Assembly (NCBI GenBank): GCA_013693955.1
Contig: CP059265.1
Location: 484,435 to 491,662, forward strand
From: Candidatus Thiothrix singaporensis
Lineage (GTDB): Bacteria; Pseudomonadota; Gammaproteobacteria; Thiotrichales; Thiotrichaceae
Direction of reading: 5' to 3'
DNA length: 7,228 nucleotides
Shown here: positions 1 through 6,094 of the stretch, one piece after another
How positions within the stretch are numbered: position 1 is the stretch's first letter
Layout of the letters: each line of letters begins with the position of its first letter
Made by a program: the position numbers and the translations under genes
Notes under the pieces: generated by a model
What the model was told of the DNA's origin: nothing
Seen by the model: only the letters and a program-made list of their open reading frames with translations
Database searches by the model: none

Positions 1-165
1 TTGCTTACATTTTTGCCAACCTATAGTCCTGAACTCAATCCTATCGAAATGCTCTGGCGAAAAATCAAATATGAATGGCTGCCACTGGATGCCTATAAAA
101 GTTACAAGGACATGAAGGAGCAGGTGTTGGCTGTACTGGATGAGTTCGGCAAAAATACACGATAA
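1..165 (+). pseudogene. IS630-family transposase, C-terminal fragment (5' end outside window)
   Basis: Reading frame 1 is open from the window edge to TAA at 163-165 and gives about 54 residues. It contains the motif LPTYSPELNPIEMLWRKIK, which is the last catalytic block of the DDE domain of IS630/Tc1-type transposases: the P-x-Y-S-P-x-L-N-P-I-E segment carrying the final acidic residue (E of NPIE). The rest is the usual short helical tail ending in DEFGKNTR. These enzymes cut and paste the element at TA dinucleotides. The N-terminal helix-turn-helix and the first two catalytic aspartates lie outside the window, so whether the gene is whole cannot be judged. It abuts a broken IS3 gene on the other strand, which suggests insertion into that older element. 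The family call is firm; the exact IS name is not recognisable. Confidence 0.88.
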
Positions 166-185
166 CTTTTGGATAGTTACTTACT
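166..185 (+). mobile_element. Probable terminal end of the IS630 element and its junction with IS3 DNA
   Basis: The 20 bases between the IS630 transposase stop and the IS3 orfA stop read CTTTTGGATAGTTACTTACT. IS630 elements normally end within a few tens of bases of the transposase stop and sit at a TA target. TA dinucleotides are present here, so the junction probably lies at about 175-185. The opposite end is outside the window, so the terminal inverted repeat cannot be confirmed. Confidence 0.4.
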
Positions 186-461
186 TCACTTGAGCTGTTT
201 CGCAAAGTACGCGCTGGCCTTTTTAGGATGGCCACCTCTTCCTGCGCCACTGCCAGTTCACGGCGTAGGCGGGCGATTTCGGTGGCCTGCTCCTGCTCAC
301 GCTGGCTGACCGTCTGTTGGTGCTGTTAATTGTGATTCATGCAGGCCTAACTGCCGGGCTGCCTCAGGGACACCCACCCGTTCTGTCAGTTTCAGGGCTT
401 CTGCCTTATGGCTGGCAGCGTGGCGGGTATAGGGTTTTGTGTTGGTTTTTGCGGTTTTCAT
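186..461 (-). pseudogene. IS3-family transposase orfA, frameshifted remnant without orfB
   Basis: On the minus strand an ATG at 461-459 follows an AGGTGA ribosome-binding site. The translation begins MKTAKTNTKPYTRHAASHKA and continues as a helix-turn-helix region with VPEAARQLGLHESQL, typical of IS3 OrfA DNA-binding proteins. The frame is lost near 326-327, where the W-R segment that normally follows this motif is missing. It resumes in another frame as TEIARLRRELAVAQEEVAIL, the leucine-zipper region. A second frame change lies at the A-run complementary to 220-224: five As are present where six would restore KKASAYFAKQLK and the stop at 188-186. This A-run is where IS3 elements have their programmed -1 frameshift site (A-AAA-AAG). 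OrfB, the DDE integrase, should follow at lower coordinates but is replaced by IS630 sequence. The protein is not functional as written. Confidence 0.85.
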
Positions 462-505
462 CGTTCACCTCAAGGTCAAGTACGTAGTGTGCTCACTTCT
501 TGCTG

Positions 506-530
506 TGTCCGGAGAGGCTGGGCCGGATCA
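506..530 (-). mobile_element. Candidate outer terminal repeat of the IS3 element
   Basis: Upstream of IS3 orfA on the minus strand the DNA from 530 to 506 begins TGATCCGGCCC and ends TCCGGACA. IS3-family ends start with TG and often carry a CCGCCCC-like block followed by TCCGGA or a similar block, 40-70 bases before orfA. The match is by eye only; the opposite end has been lost, so the inverted repeat cannot be paired. Confidence 0.3.
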
Positions 531-680
531 AACTCTTCCATGGCTTCTGTTCCCTTGGCTGTTTGGTGGCGTAGGAACCTCAAACATACATCCAGGAACG
601 GAAGCCTGCCGGCTTAAAAAACTCAGGTTATTTAGGTATTTAAAGTTATTTTATTATAGAAACAACAATTATTATTTTTT

Positions 681-709
681 GGCTGAGGGAGTTGAGTATT
701 CCTTCAGCC
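681..709. repeat. Inverted repeat with 9-base loop
   Basis: GGCTGAGGGA (681-690) pairs with TCCTTCAGCC (700-709), with one G-U pair if transcribed. A T-run (675-680) lies before the left arm, not after the right arm, so it does not read as a plus-strand intrinsic terminator. On the minus strand the tail would be A-rich, so it fails there too. The role is unknown; it lies about 60 bases upstream of the CRP-like site. Confidence 0.5.
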
Positions 710-770
710 GTATTGGTTTGCAAAATTAAAAATAATCCATAAAAGAAGTGTATAAATTATAATCTCCATA

Positions 771-786
771 TGTGACGTTTATCACT
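771..786. promoter_or_regulatory. CRP/Vfr-type operator
   Basis: TGTGA-CGTTTA-TCACT matches the CRP consensus TGTGA-N6-TCACA at nine of ten conserved positions with the correct 6-base spacer. Its centre (778.5) is 41.5 bases upstream of position 820, the start point expected 7 bases after the end of the TATAAT box. This is the classic class II activator position. The inference is cAMP- or catabolite-linked activation of the large gene. Confidence 0.6.
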
Positions 787-813
787 AGACTCATCAAGAT
801 TATTTAATATAAT
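786..813 (+). promoter_or_regulatory. Promoter of the large repeat gene (-35-like 786-791, -10 808-813)
   Basis: TATAAT at 808-813 is a perfect -10 box. TAGACT at 786-791, 16 bases upstream, matches TTGACA at only four of six positions. A weak -35 is what an activator-dependent promoter would show, and it abuts the CRP-like site. A second TATAAT at 758-763 lacks a usable -35. Initiation near 820 would leave a leader of about 136 bases. Confidence 0.5.
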
Positions 814-825
814 TTGCTATTAATT

Positions 826-857
826 AATAAAACTGTTGAGAGTTTATCAGTTTTATT
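826..857. repeat. Perfect 10-bp inverted repeat in the leader of the large gene
   Basis: AATAAAACTG (826-835) is the exact inverse of CAGTTTTATT (848-857) across a 12-base loop. It would begin about 7 bases into the predicted transcript. It could be an RNA hairpin at the 5' end or a DNA operator for a dimeric regulator. It is too AT-rich and too far from a clean T-tract to be a convincing terminator. Confidence 0.5.
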
Positions 858-943
858 GTTTTCATGGGCAGTGGGTGTCTGGGGCTTGATTGCGGAACGT
901 AGATGGTCTTTGCCAATGAATTTTCCTGCAAGTTTTTAAGGAC

Positions 944-949
944 AGGGGA
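944..949 (+). promoter_or_regulatory. Ribosome-binding site deciding the start of the large gene
   Basis: AGGGGA at 944-949 lies 6 bases before the ATG at 956. A further AAGGA lies at 938-942. The alternative ATGs at 974 and 986 have no such site and would shorten the N-region of the signal peptide. Confidence 0.6.
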
Positions 950-955
950 AACCTC

Positions 956-1051
956 ATGGTTGCGTATAATCTGATGATACCCAAAATGGGCGTGTCGTTG
1001 TTATTGCTTTTGATACTTGTTTGCTGCTTGGGGCAGCAACCTGGGTATGCA
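956..1051 (+). other. Sec signal peptide of the large protein
   Basis: The first 32 residues have a short N-region with K10, a hydrophobic core VSLLLLLILVCCL (residues 13-25) and a polar C-region ending QPGYA, with cleavage predicted before D33. The two cysteines at 23-24 do not form a lipobox because the residue before C23 is V rather than G, A or S. A soluble or surface-attached exported protein is more likely than a lipoprotein. Confidence 0.75.
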
Positions 1052-4000
1052 GACACAACCTTGGGGATGGTCAGCCCGGCGAACAACAGCACGCTGGCGG
1101 GGAGCAGCGCCACGTTCAGCTGGTCGGCTGGCGGCACGTCGGTGACGGCGTGGTGGCTGTATGTGGGCAGCACGTCGGGCGGTACGCAATACTTGGACAC
1201 AGGCAACCTGGGGGCATCCGTCACCAGCCGGACGGTGAGTGGCCTGCCGACGGACGGCAGCACCGTGTACGTGCAGTTGTGGTACCTGTCGGGCAGCTGG
1301 AAATCGTTGAGCTACACCTACAAGGCCGCCAGCCCGGCGGCAGTTCCAGCCATGACCAGCCCGGTGGCGGGTTCCACTTTGAGCGGAAATAATGCAATTT
1401 TTAACTGGACTGCAAATGGAGCCGCCGTTACCGCTTGGCAATTATTGGCAGGTAGCAGTGTCGGTGGTGGCCAGCATTACGATAGTAATGAATTAGCGAC
1501 CAGCTCTCTTAATAGTTGGGCGATAAGTGGCTTGCCGACGGACGGCAGCACCGTATATGTGCGGCTGCGTTACCAGATCGGGGGCGTCTGGTCCCAGGAC
1601 TACACCTACAAGGCGTACAGCGCGGGCGGTGGCTCGACGCTGGGGATGGTCAGCCCGGCGAACAACAGCACGCTGGCGGGGAGCAGCGCCACGTTCAGCT
1701 GGTCGGCTGGCGGCACGTCGGTGACGGCGTGGTGGCTGTATGTGGGCAGCACGTCGGGCGGTACACAGTACCTGGACACGGGCAATCTGGGGGCGTCCGT
1801 CACCAGCCGGACGGTGAGCGGCCTGCCGACGGACGGCAGCACCGTGTACGTGCAGTTGTGGTACCTGTCGGGCAGCTGGAAATCGTTGAGCTACACCTAC
1901 AAGGCCGCCAGCCCGGCGGCGCCCGGCGATGACCAGCCCGGCAGCGGGCTCCACCCTGTCGGGGAGCAGCGCCACGTTCAACTGGGGCGGCAACGGGCCA
2001 GTGTGACGGCATGGCAGCTGCTGGTGGGAAGCAGCGCGGGCGGCTCCAACTACCAGGACAGCGGCCAGCTGGCCAGCACCGTCACCAGCCGGACGGTGAG
2101 TGGCCTGCCGACGGACGGCAGCACCGTATATGTGCGGCTGCGTTACCAGATCGGGGGCGTCTGGTCCCCAGGACTACACCTACAAGGCGTACAGCGCGGG
2201 CGGTGGCTCGACGTTGGGGATGGTCAGCCCGGCGAACAACAGCACGCTGGCGGGGAGCAGCGCCACGTTCAGCTGGTCGGCTGGCGGCACGTCGGTGACG
2301 GCGTGGTGGCTGTATGTGGGCAGCACGTTGGGTGGTACACAGTACCTGGACACGGGCAATCTGGGGGCGTCCGTCACCAGCCGGACGGTGAGCGGCCTGC
2401 CGACGGACGGCAGCACCGTGTACGTGCAGTTGTGGTACCTGTCGGGCAGCTGGAAATCGTTGAGCTACACCTACAAGGCCGCCAGCCCGGCGGCGGCTCC
2501 GGCGATGACCAGCCCGGCAGCGGGCTCCACCCTGGCGGGGAGCAGCGCCACGTTCAACTGGGGCGGCAACGGGCCATGTGACGGCATGGCAGCTGCTGGC
2601 GGGAAGCAGCGCGGGCGGCTCCAACTACCAGGACAGCGGCCAGCTGGCCAGCACCGTCACCAGCCGGACGGTGAGCGGCCTGCCGACGGACGGCAGCACC
2701 GTATATGTGCGGCTGCGTTACCAGATCGGGGGCGTCTGGTCCTACCAGACTACACCTACAAGGCCGCCAGCCCGGCGGCGGTTCCGGCCATGACCAGCCC
2801 GGCGGTGGGCTCCACCCTGTCGGGGAGCAGCGCCACGTTCAACTGGGGCGGCAACGCCAGTGTGACGGCATGGCAGCTGCTGGCGGGAAGCAGCGCGGGC
2901 GGCTCCAACTACCAGGACAGCGGCCAGCTGGCCAGCACCGTCACCAGCCGGACGGTGAGCGGCCTGCCGACGGACGGCAGCACCGTATATGTGCGGCTGC
3001 GTTACCAGATCGGGGGCGTCTGGTCCTACCAGACTACACCTACAAGGCGTACAGCGCGGGCGGTGGCTCGACGCTGGGGATGGTCAGCCCGGCGAACAAC
3101 AGCACGCTGGCGGGGAGCAGCGCCACGTTCAGCTGGTCGGCTGGCGGCACGTCGGTGACGGCGTGGTGGCTGTATGTGGGCAGCACGTCGGGTGGTACAC
3201 AGTACCTGGACACGGGCAATCTGGGGGCGTCCGTCACCAGCCGGACGGTGAGCGGCCTGCCGACGGACGGCAGCACCGTGTACGTGCAGTTGTGGTACCT
3301 GTCGGGCAGCTGGAAATCGTTGAGCTACACCTACAAGGCCGCCAGCCCGGCGGCGGCCGGCGATGACCAGTCCGGCAGCGGGCTCCACCCTGTCGGGGAG
3401 CAGCGCCACGTTCAACTGGGGCGGCAACGGGCAATGTGACGGCATGGCAGCTGCTGGCGGGAAGCAGCGCGGGCGGCTCCAACTACCAGGACAGCGGCCA
3501 GCTGGCCAGCACCGTCACCAGCCGGACGGTGAGCGGCCTGCCGACGGACGGCAGCACCGTATATGTGCGGCTGCGTTACCAGATCGGGGGCGTCTGGTCC
3601 TACCAGGACTACACCTACAAGGCGTACAGCGCGGGCGGTGGCTCGACGCTGGGGATGGTCAGCCCGGCGAACAACAGCACGCTGGCGGGGAGCAGCGCCA
3701 CGTTCAGCTGGTCGGCTGGCGGCACGTCGGTGACGGCGTGGTGGCTGTATGTGGGCAGCACGTCGGGCGGTACACAGTACCGGACACGGGCAATCTGGGG
3801 GCGTCCGTCACCAGCCGGACGGTGAGCGGCCTGCCGACGGACGGCAGCACCGTGTACGTGCAGTTGTGGTACCTGTCGGGCAGCTGGAAATCGTTGAGCT
3901 ACACCTACAAGGCCTATGATGCTAATGCGGTAGTGTTGACTGATCCATTTTTGTTGCAATGTTTTGGAGGAACCATTCCCAGTAATAGTGAATTGCGGGC

Positions 4001-6001
4001 TCTGACAACGTTCAGCTGCGACGGCGTCGACCTCTCCAGCGCCAGCCTGGCGCAGCTGGGCAACCTGCCCAACTTGCGCGAACTGGACTTGTCCCACACC
4101 AAGCTGGCCGACATCAGTGGCCGGCCAGCCTGACCAAACTGATCAGCCTGGACCTGCGGTTCAACAGCATCAGCAATATTGCCGCCCTGTCCGGCATGGC
4201 TAATTGCAAACCCTGGACCTGGGCTTCAATGCAATCAGCGACGCCACCGCCCTGTCCAACATGGGCAGCTTGCGGGAGCTGCACCTGGATGCCAACCAGG
4301 TCACGACACTGGGGACAGCGCTCAACAACAAGCCCGCCCTCACCAAGCTGTACCGGACGACAACCAACTGGCGGCATTGCCCACCCTGCCTTCCGGCCTG
4401 ACCCATTTGGGGCTGGGCTACAACCGCCTGGACTCAGTCAGCGGGCTCGCCAACTTGACAGGGCTGCAAGTGCTGGTGCTGGACGGCAACCGCCTGGCCA
4501 GCCTCGCCGGATTGTCCGGCAAGACCGCCTTGCAGCAGCTCTACCTGCGCGGCAACAAGTCAGCCAGCGGGGTGGCGCTGTCCGACATCAGCCTGCTGTC
4601 CGGGCTGTCGCCGACCAACCTGACGACCCTGGAGCTGGGCTCCAACAACATCAGCGACATTGCCCCGCTGGCCAGCCTGAAGGCGCTGGCTGGGGCTGGA
4701 AGGCAACAGCCCGGCAACGCCGCCGCCCTGTCCGGCATGGCTGGCTGGCCAACCTGACCTGGCGTGCAACCGGCTGGTCACCACCAACGGCCTCCCCAGC
4801 CTGGGCGGCCTGTCCGGCCAGCTGCGCCTGGGGCACAACCTGCTGCTGGATGACGACCTCAGCGCGCTGGGCAGCATGGGCAACAGCTTCAGCCTGAGCC
4901 TGGAAGACAACTGCCTGGGCAGCGTTTCCCTGCCCGGCCAGATCAAGGTGTCCGGCGAAGCCTGGCAATTCCCCGCCGCCCGCTGTGGCGGCACCGCGCC
5001 GGTCGCCACCGGCAAGACCTCGGAAATCTACCAGGACACCGCCACCAGCATCCAGCTGGACGCCTATGACCCGAACAGCGACCCGCTCACCTTCCGGCTG
5101 GAAAGCCTGTCGGTCACCGGCGGCGCCTGAAGACGGCCAGCGGCGCGGCGGCGGCTGTCGGCGCCTTGCCCGGCAACAGCGTGCGGTTTGAGCCCAACAG
5201 CGGCTACCTGGGCGGCGCTGGCAGCTTCACCTTCTCGGTGGCCGACAGCAATGGCGAAAAGTCCCAGGTGGTGACGGTCGCCCTGCGGGTCATCCACCCG
5301 CTGCTGGACGCCTGCTACGGCTCCAGCATCCCCAGCGAGGCGGCGCTGGCCGCCACCACCTCATTCAACTGCGGCAACCAGGCGGCGGGTGGCGTGCCGC
5401 TGGACGTGCTGGCCACTACTTCCCGAACCTGGACACCCTGATCCTGGAAAATGACGGCCTGACGGACATCAGCGCGCTGACGTCCGCCAACTTCCCGCAC
5501 CTGATCCGCCTGAACCTGAGCGGCAACCCGCTGGGCGTGGCACCTGACGGCGCTGGGCGACCGCCTGCCCAACCTGATCATGCTGTTCTGGACAACGCCC
5601 AACTTGACGATGCCGACCGGCGGCGCTGTTCGGCCGGCGGGCAGCCCCAGGCTGACCGGGTTGAGCTACCGGTGCTGCGGAACAACAGCTTCACCGGCAT
5701 CCAGCCGCTGCTGCGCCTCAGCAACCTGCAGGTGCTGAACCTGGACGGCAACGCCATCCTGGACATCTCGGCGCTGTCGCCCGCCGCGCCCGCCGCGCTG
5801 CCCTTGCCGCTGCTGTCACAGTTGTCGGTGGACGGCAGCCGGTTGAAGGTGGCCAGCCTGCCACGCCTGGGCAGCCTGAGTTATCTGCAGGCGTCCCACA
5901 ACTGCCTGGCGGCGGCGGACGTGCCCGCCTCGGCCACTGAGGTGTACTGGGGCGGCCAGCGCGCCCTGGTCAGCGGCGTCTGCCCGCCCTATGCGCCGTA
6001 A
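956..6001 (+). CDS. Giant secreted Fn3/Ig-like-repeat and leucine-rich-repeat protein (frameshifted as written)
   Basis: One gene is inferred from the ATG at 956 to TAA at 5999-6001, about 1,680 residues when read through the frame changes. The order is signal peptide (1-32), ten beta-sandwich repeats (bases 1058-3914), LRR array 1 (3915-4990), a cadherin-like domain (about 4996-5300) and LRR array 2 (5301-6001). No catalytic motif, LPXTG, PEP-CTERM or C-terminal membrane segment is visible, so a secreted binding or adhesion role is inferred. As written the frame changes near 1922, 1996, 2168, 2574, 2752, 3032, 3355, 3433, 3781, 4122, 4204, 4354, 4692, 4711, 4746, 4759, 5127, 5416, 5543, 5588, 5618, 5649 and 5670. 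Every stretch between these keeps clean repeat homology and no substitution-type stop was seen, which favours sequencing indels over decay. The first stop in the original frame is at 2579-2581. A true phase-shifted pseudogene remains possible. It has its own promoter upstream and is followed by a long inverted repeat. Confidence 0.75.
1058..3914 (+). repeat. Tandem array of ten beta-sandwich modules, order ABABABBABA
   Basis: A modules are 90 codons: A1 1058-1327, A2 1637-1906, A3 2211-2480, A4 3071-3340, A5 3646-3914. Each runs from LGMVSPANNSTLAGSSATF to YTYKA. B modules with linker: B1 1328-1636, B2 1907-2210, B3 2481-2765, B4 2766-3070, B5 3341-3645, with core SATFNWGGN, VTAWQLLAGSSAGGSNYQD and RLRYQIGGVWS. 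Both types share TVSGLPTDGSTVYV and end in YTYKA, the pattern of bacterial Fn3/Ig-like beta-sandwich domains. A2-A5 differ from each other at only a few of 270 bases, so expansion or gene conversion is recent. The higher-order AB unit is about 575-579 bases. A and B share an identical block of about 49 bases (1797-1845 in A2) across the LPTDGSTV core. Such arrays act as stalks or binding repeats in exported proteins; the ligand here is unknown. Confidence 0.85.
1328..1636 (+). repeat. B1 module with a divergent core
   Basis: B1 aligns with B2-B5 over its whole length. From about 1368 to 1532 it uses different and AT-richer codons (for example AATAATGCAATTTTTAAC) and has different residues: QHYDSNELATSSLNSWAISG instead of the NYQDSGQLAST type. 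From about 1533 on it is again almost base-for-base identical to the others. It is the only B copy that reads in one frame throughout. It may be the ancestral or unconverted copy of the B family. Confidence 0.7.
3915..4990 (+). other. First leucine-rich-repeat array (about 13 repeats) with cysteine caps
   Basis: After the last A module a short linker leads into an N-terminal cap with LLQCFGGTIPSNSEL and FSCDGV, followed by repeats of about 22 residues of the form LxxLxxLxLxxNxIxDIxxL. Clear examples are LPNLRELDLSHTKLADISG, LDLRFNSISNIAAL, LQTLDLGFNAISD, LRELHLDANQVTTL, LTGLQVLVLDGNRLASL and LTTLELGSNNISDIAPL. It ends with a cap containing LEDNCLG and ARCGG. The pattern is like SDS22/internalin-type LRRs, which form curved protein-binding surfaces. 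Seven frame changes (4122, 4204, 4354, 4692, 4711, 4746, 4759) interrupt it. The one near 4692 needs about five missing bases, plausibly a collapsed CTGGG repeat. Confidence 0.82.
4996..5300 (+). other. Cadherin-like/Big_9-like beta-sandwich domain between the LRR arrays
   Basis: About 100 residues include LDAYDPNSDPLTFRLES, VTGGA, a segment VRFEPNSGYLGGAGSFTF and SVADSNGEKS, then VTVALRV. The D-x-D/N-x-D-PLTF start and the GSFTFSVADSNG end are hallmarks of cadherin-like or tandem-95/Big_9-type extracellular repeats, which often bind calcium through the D-P-N-S-D motif. One frame change (5127) introduces TGA at 5128-5130; one more C there would read GGALKTASG. It probably spaces the two LRR arrays. 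Confidence 0.65.
5301..6001 (+). other. Second leucine-rich-repeat array (about 7 repeats) and C-terminal cap
   Basis: The segment opens with LLDACYGSSIPSEAALAATT and SFNCG, a clear paralogue of the cap that opens the first array. Repeats follow: FPNLDTLILENDGLTDISAL, FPHLIRLNLSGNPLG, LPNLIMLFLDNAQLDDADL, LTGLSYLVLRNNSFTGI, LSNLQVLNLDGNAILDISAL and LSQLSVDGSRLKVASL. The protein ends with a cap LQASHNCLAAADVP ... VSGVCPPYAP. Six frame changes (5416, 5543, 5588, 5618, 5649, 5670) occur within 260 bases; the last 330 bases read cleanly. No anchor follows, so retention at the surface would need another partner. Confidence 0.78.
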
Positions 6002-6026
6002 GCCGAGCCACCGTGCTTGCTGAAAG

Positions 6027-6084
6027 CCTGACTGGACGGGGTGGGAAGGGTTGTGTAATCTGACTCTTCCACCGTCCAGTCAGG
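6027..6084. repeat. Long inverted repeat between the large gene and the transporter
   Basis: CCTGACTGGACGG (6027-6039) is perfectly complementary to CCGTCCAGTCAGG (6072-6084). The stem continues inward with TGGGAAG against CTTCCA with one bulged G, closing a loop of roughly 17 bases. No T-tract follows on either strand, so it is not a standard intrinsic terminator, though it could still terminate or protect RNA 3' ends. Its right arm ends inside the AGGA ribosome-binding site of the next gene, so the hairpin could also limit translation of read-through mRNA. Confidence 0.7.
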
Positions 6085-6085
6085 A
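6082..6085 (+). promoter_or_regulatory. Ribosome-binding site of the permease gene
   Basis: AGGA (in CAGGAAAC) lies 9 bases before a TTG at 6095. It supports a TTG start, because the first in-frame ATG falls inside the first membrane helix. Its first three bases are part of the right arm of the inverted repeat. Confidence 0.55.
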
Positions 6086-6094
6086 AACACCCGC

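Larger units (their letters stand above)
531..955. other. Gene-free region: IS-flanking DNA, then AT-rich control region of the large repeat gene
   Basis: No convincing gene is seen here. Bases 531-620 are mixed-composition sequence next to the IS3 remnant; short open frames exist on both strands but show no recognisable family or good ribosome-binding site. Bases 620-870 are strongly AT-rich and contain a hairpin (681-709), a CRP-like operator (771-786), a TATAAT box (808-813) and a perfect inverted repeat (826-857). Bases 870-943 are an ordinary leader without a riboswitch pattern that I recognise. The composition change from AT-rich leader to GC-rich gene is sharp. Confidence 0.7.

Noticed and set aside
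681..709. Intrinsic terminator.
   Set aside because: The T-run precedes the stem on the plus strand and becomes an A-run after the stem on the minus strand, so neither direction fits.
408..729. Short plus-strand open frames (408-617 and 439-729).
   Set aside because: They run antisense to the IS3 orfA remnant and out into AT-rich DNA, with no recognisable domain and no good ribosome-binding site.
1013..1030. Lipoprotein signal (cysteines at residues 23-24).
   Set aside because: The residue before the first cysteine is V, not G, A or S, and a good Sec cleavage site (GYA before D33) follows.
1926..3440. Programmed frameshifting or phase variation as the cause of the frame changes in the repeats.
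   Set aside because: The changes are too many, differ in size and sign between copies, and also occur in the permease. They are not at one long homopolymer or short tandem repeat as phase-variable genes show.
1001..3482. Long minus-strand and alternative plus-frame open frames across the repeat array (for example 1493-1993 minus, 2082-2624 minus, 1021-1392 plus).
   Set aside because: The GC-rich codons of the repeats keep other frames open by chance, and these frames repeat with the same period as the real gene. They have no ribosome-binding sites and give low-complexity R/G/Q/H-rich products.
1058..3914. CRISPR-like or small-RNA repeat array.
   Set aside because: The units are about 270-300 bases and encode protein domains with conserved reading, with no short repeat/unique spacer pattern.
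4114..5015. Minus-strand open frames opposite the LRR region (4114-4377, 4560-5015 and others).
   Set aside because: They mirror the plus-strand LRR codons, have no family features and lack start signals.
6029..6059. A separate promoter for the permease (TGTAAT at 6054-6059).
   Set aside because: No acceptable -35 box at 16-18 bases, and the element sits inside the loop of the inverted repeat. It cannot be supported from sequence alone.
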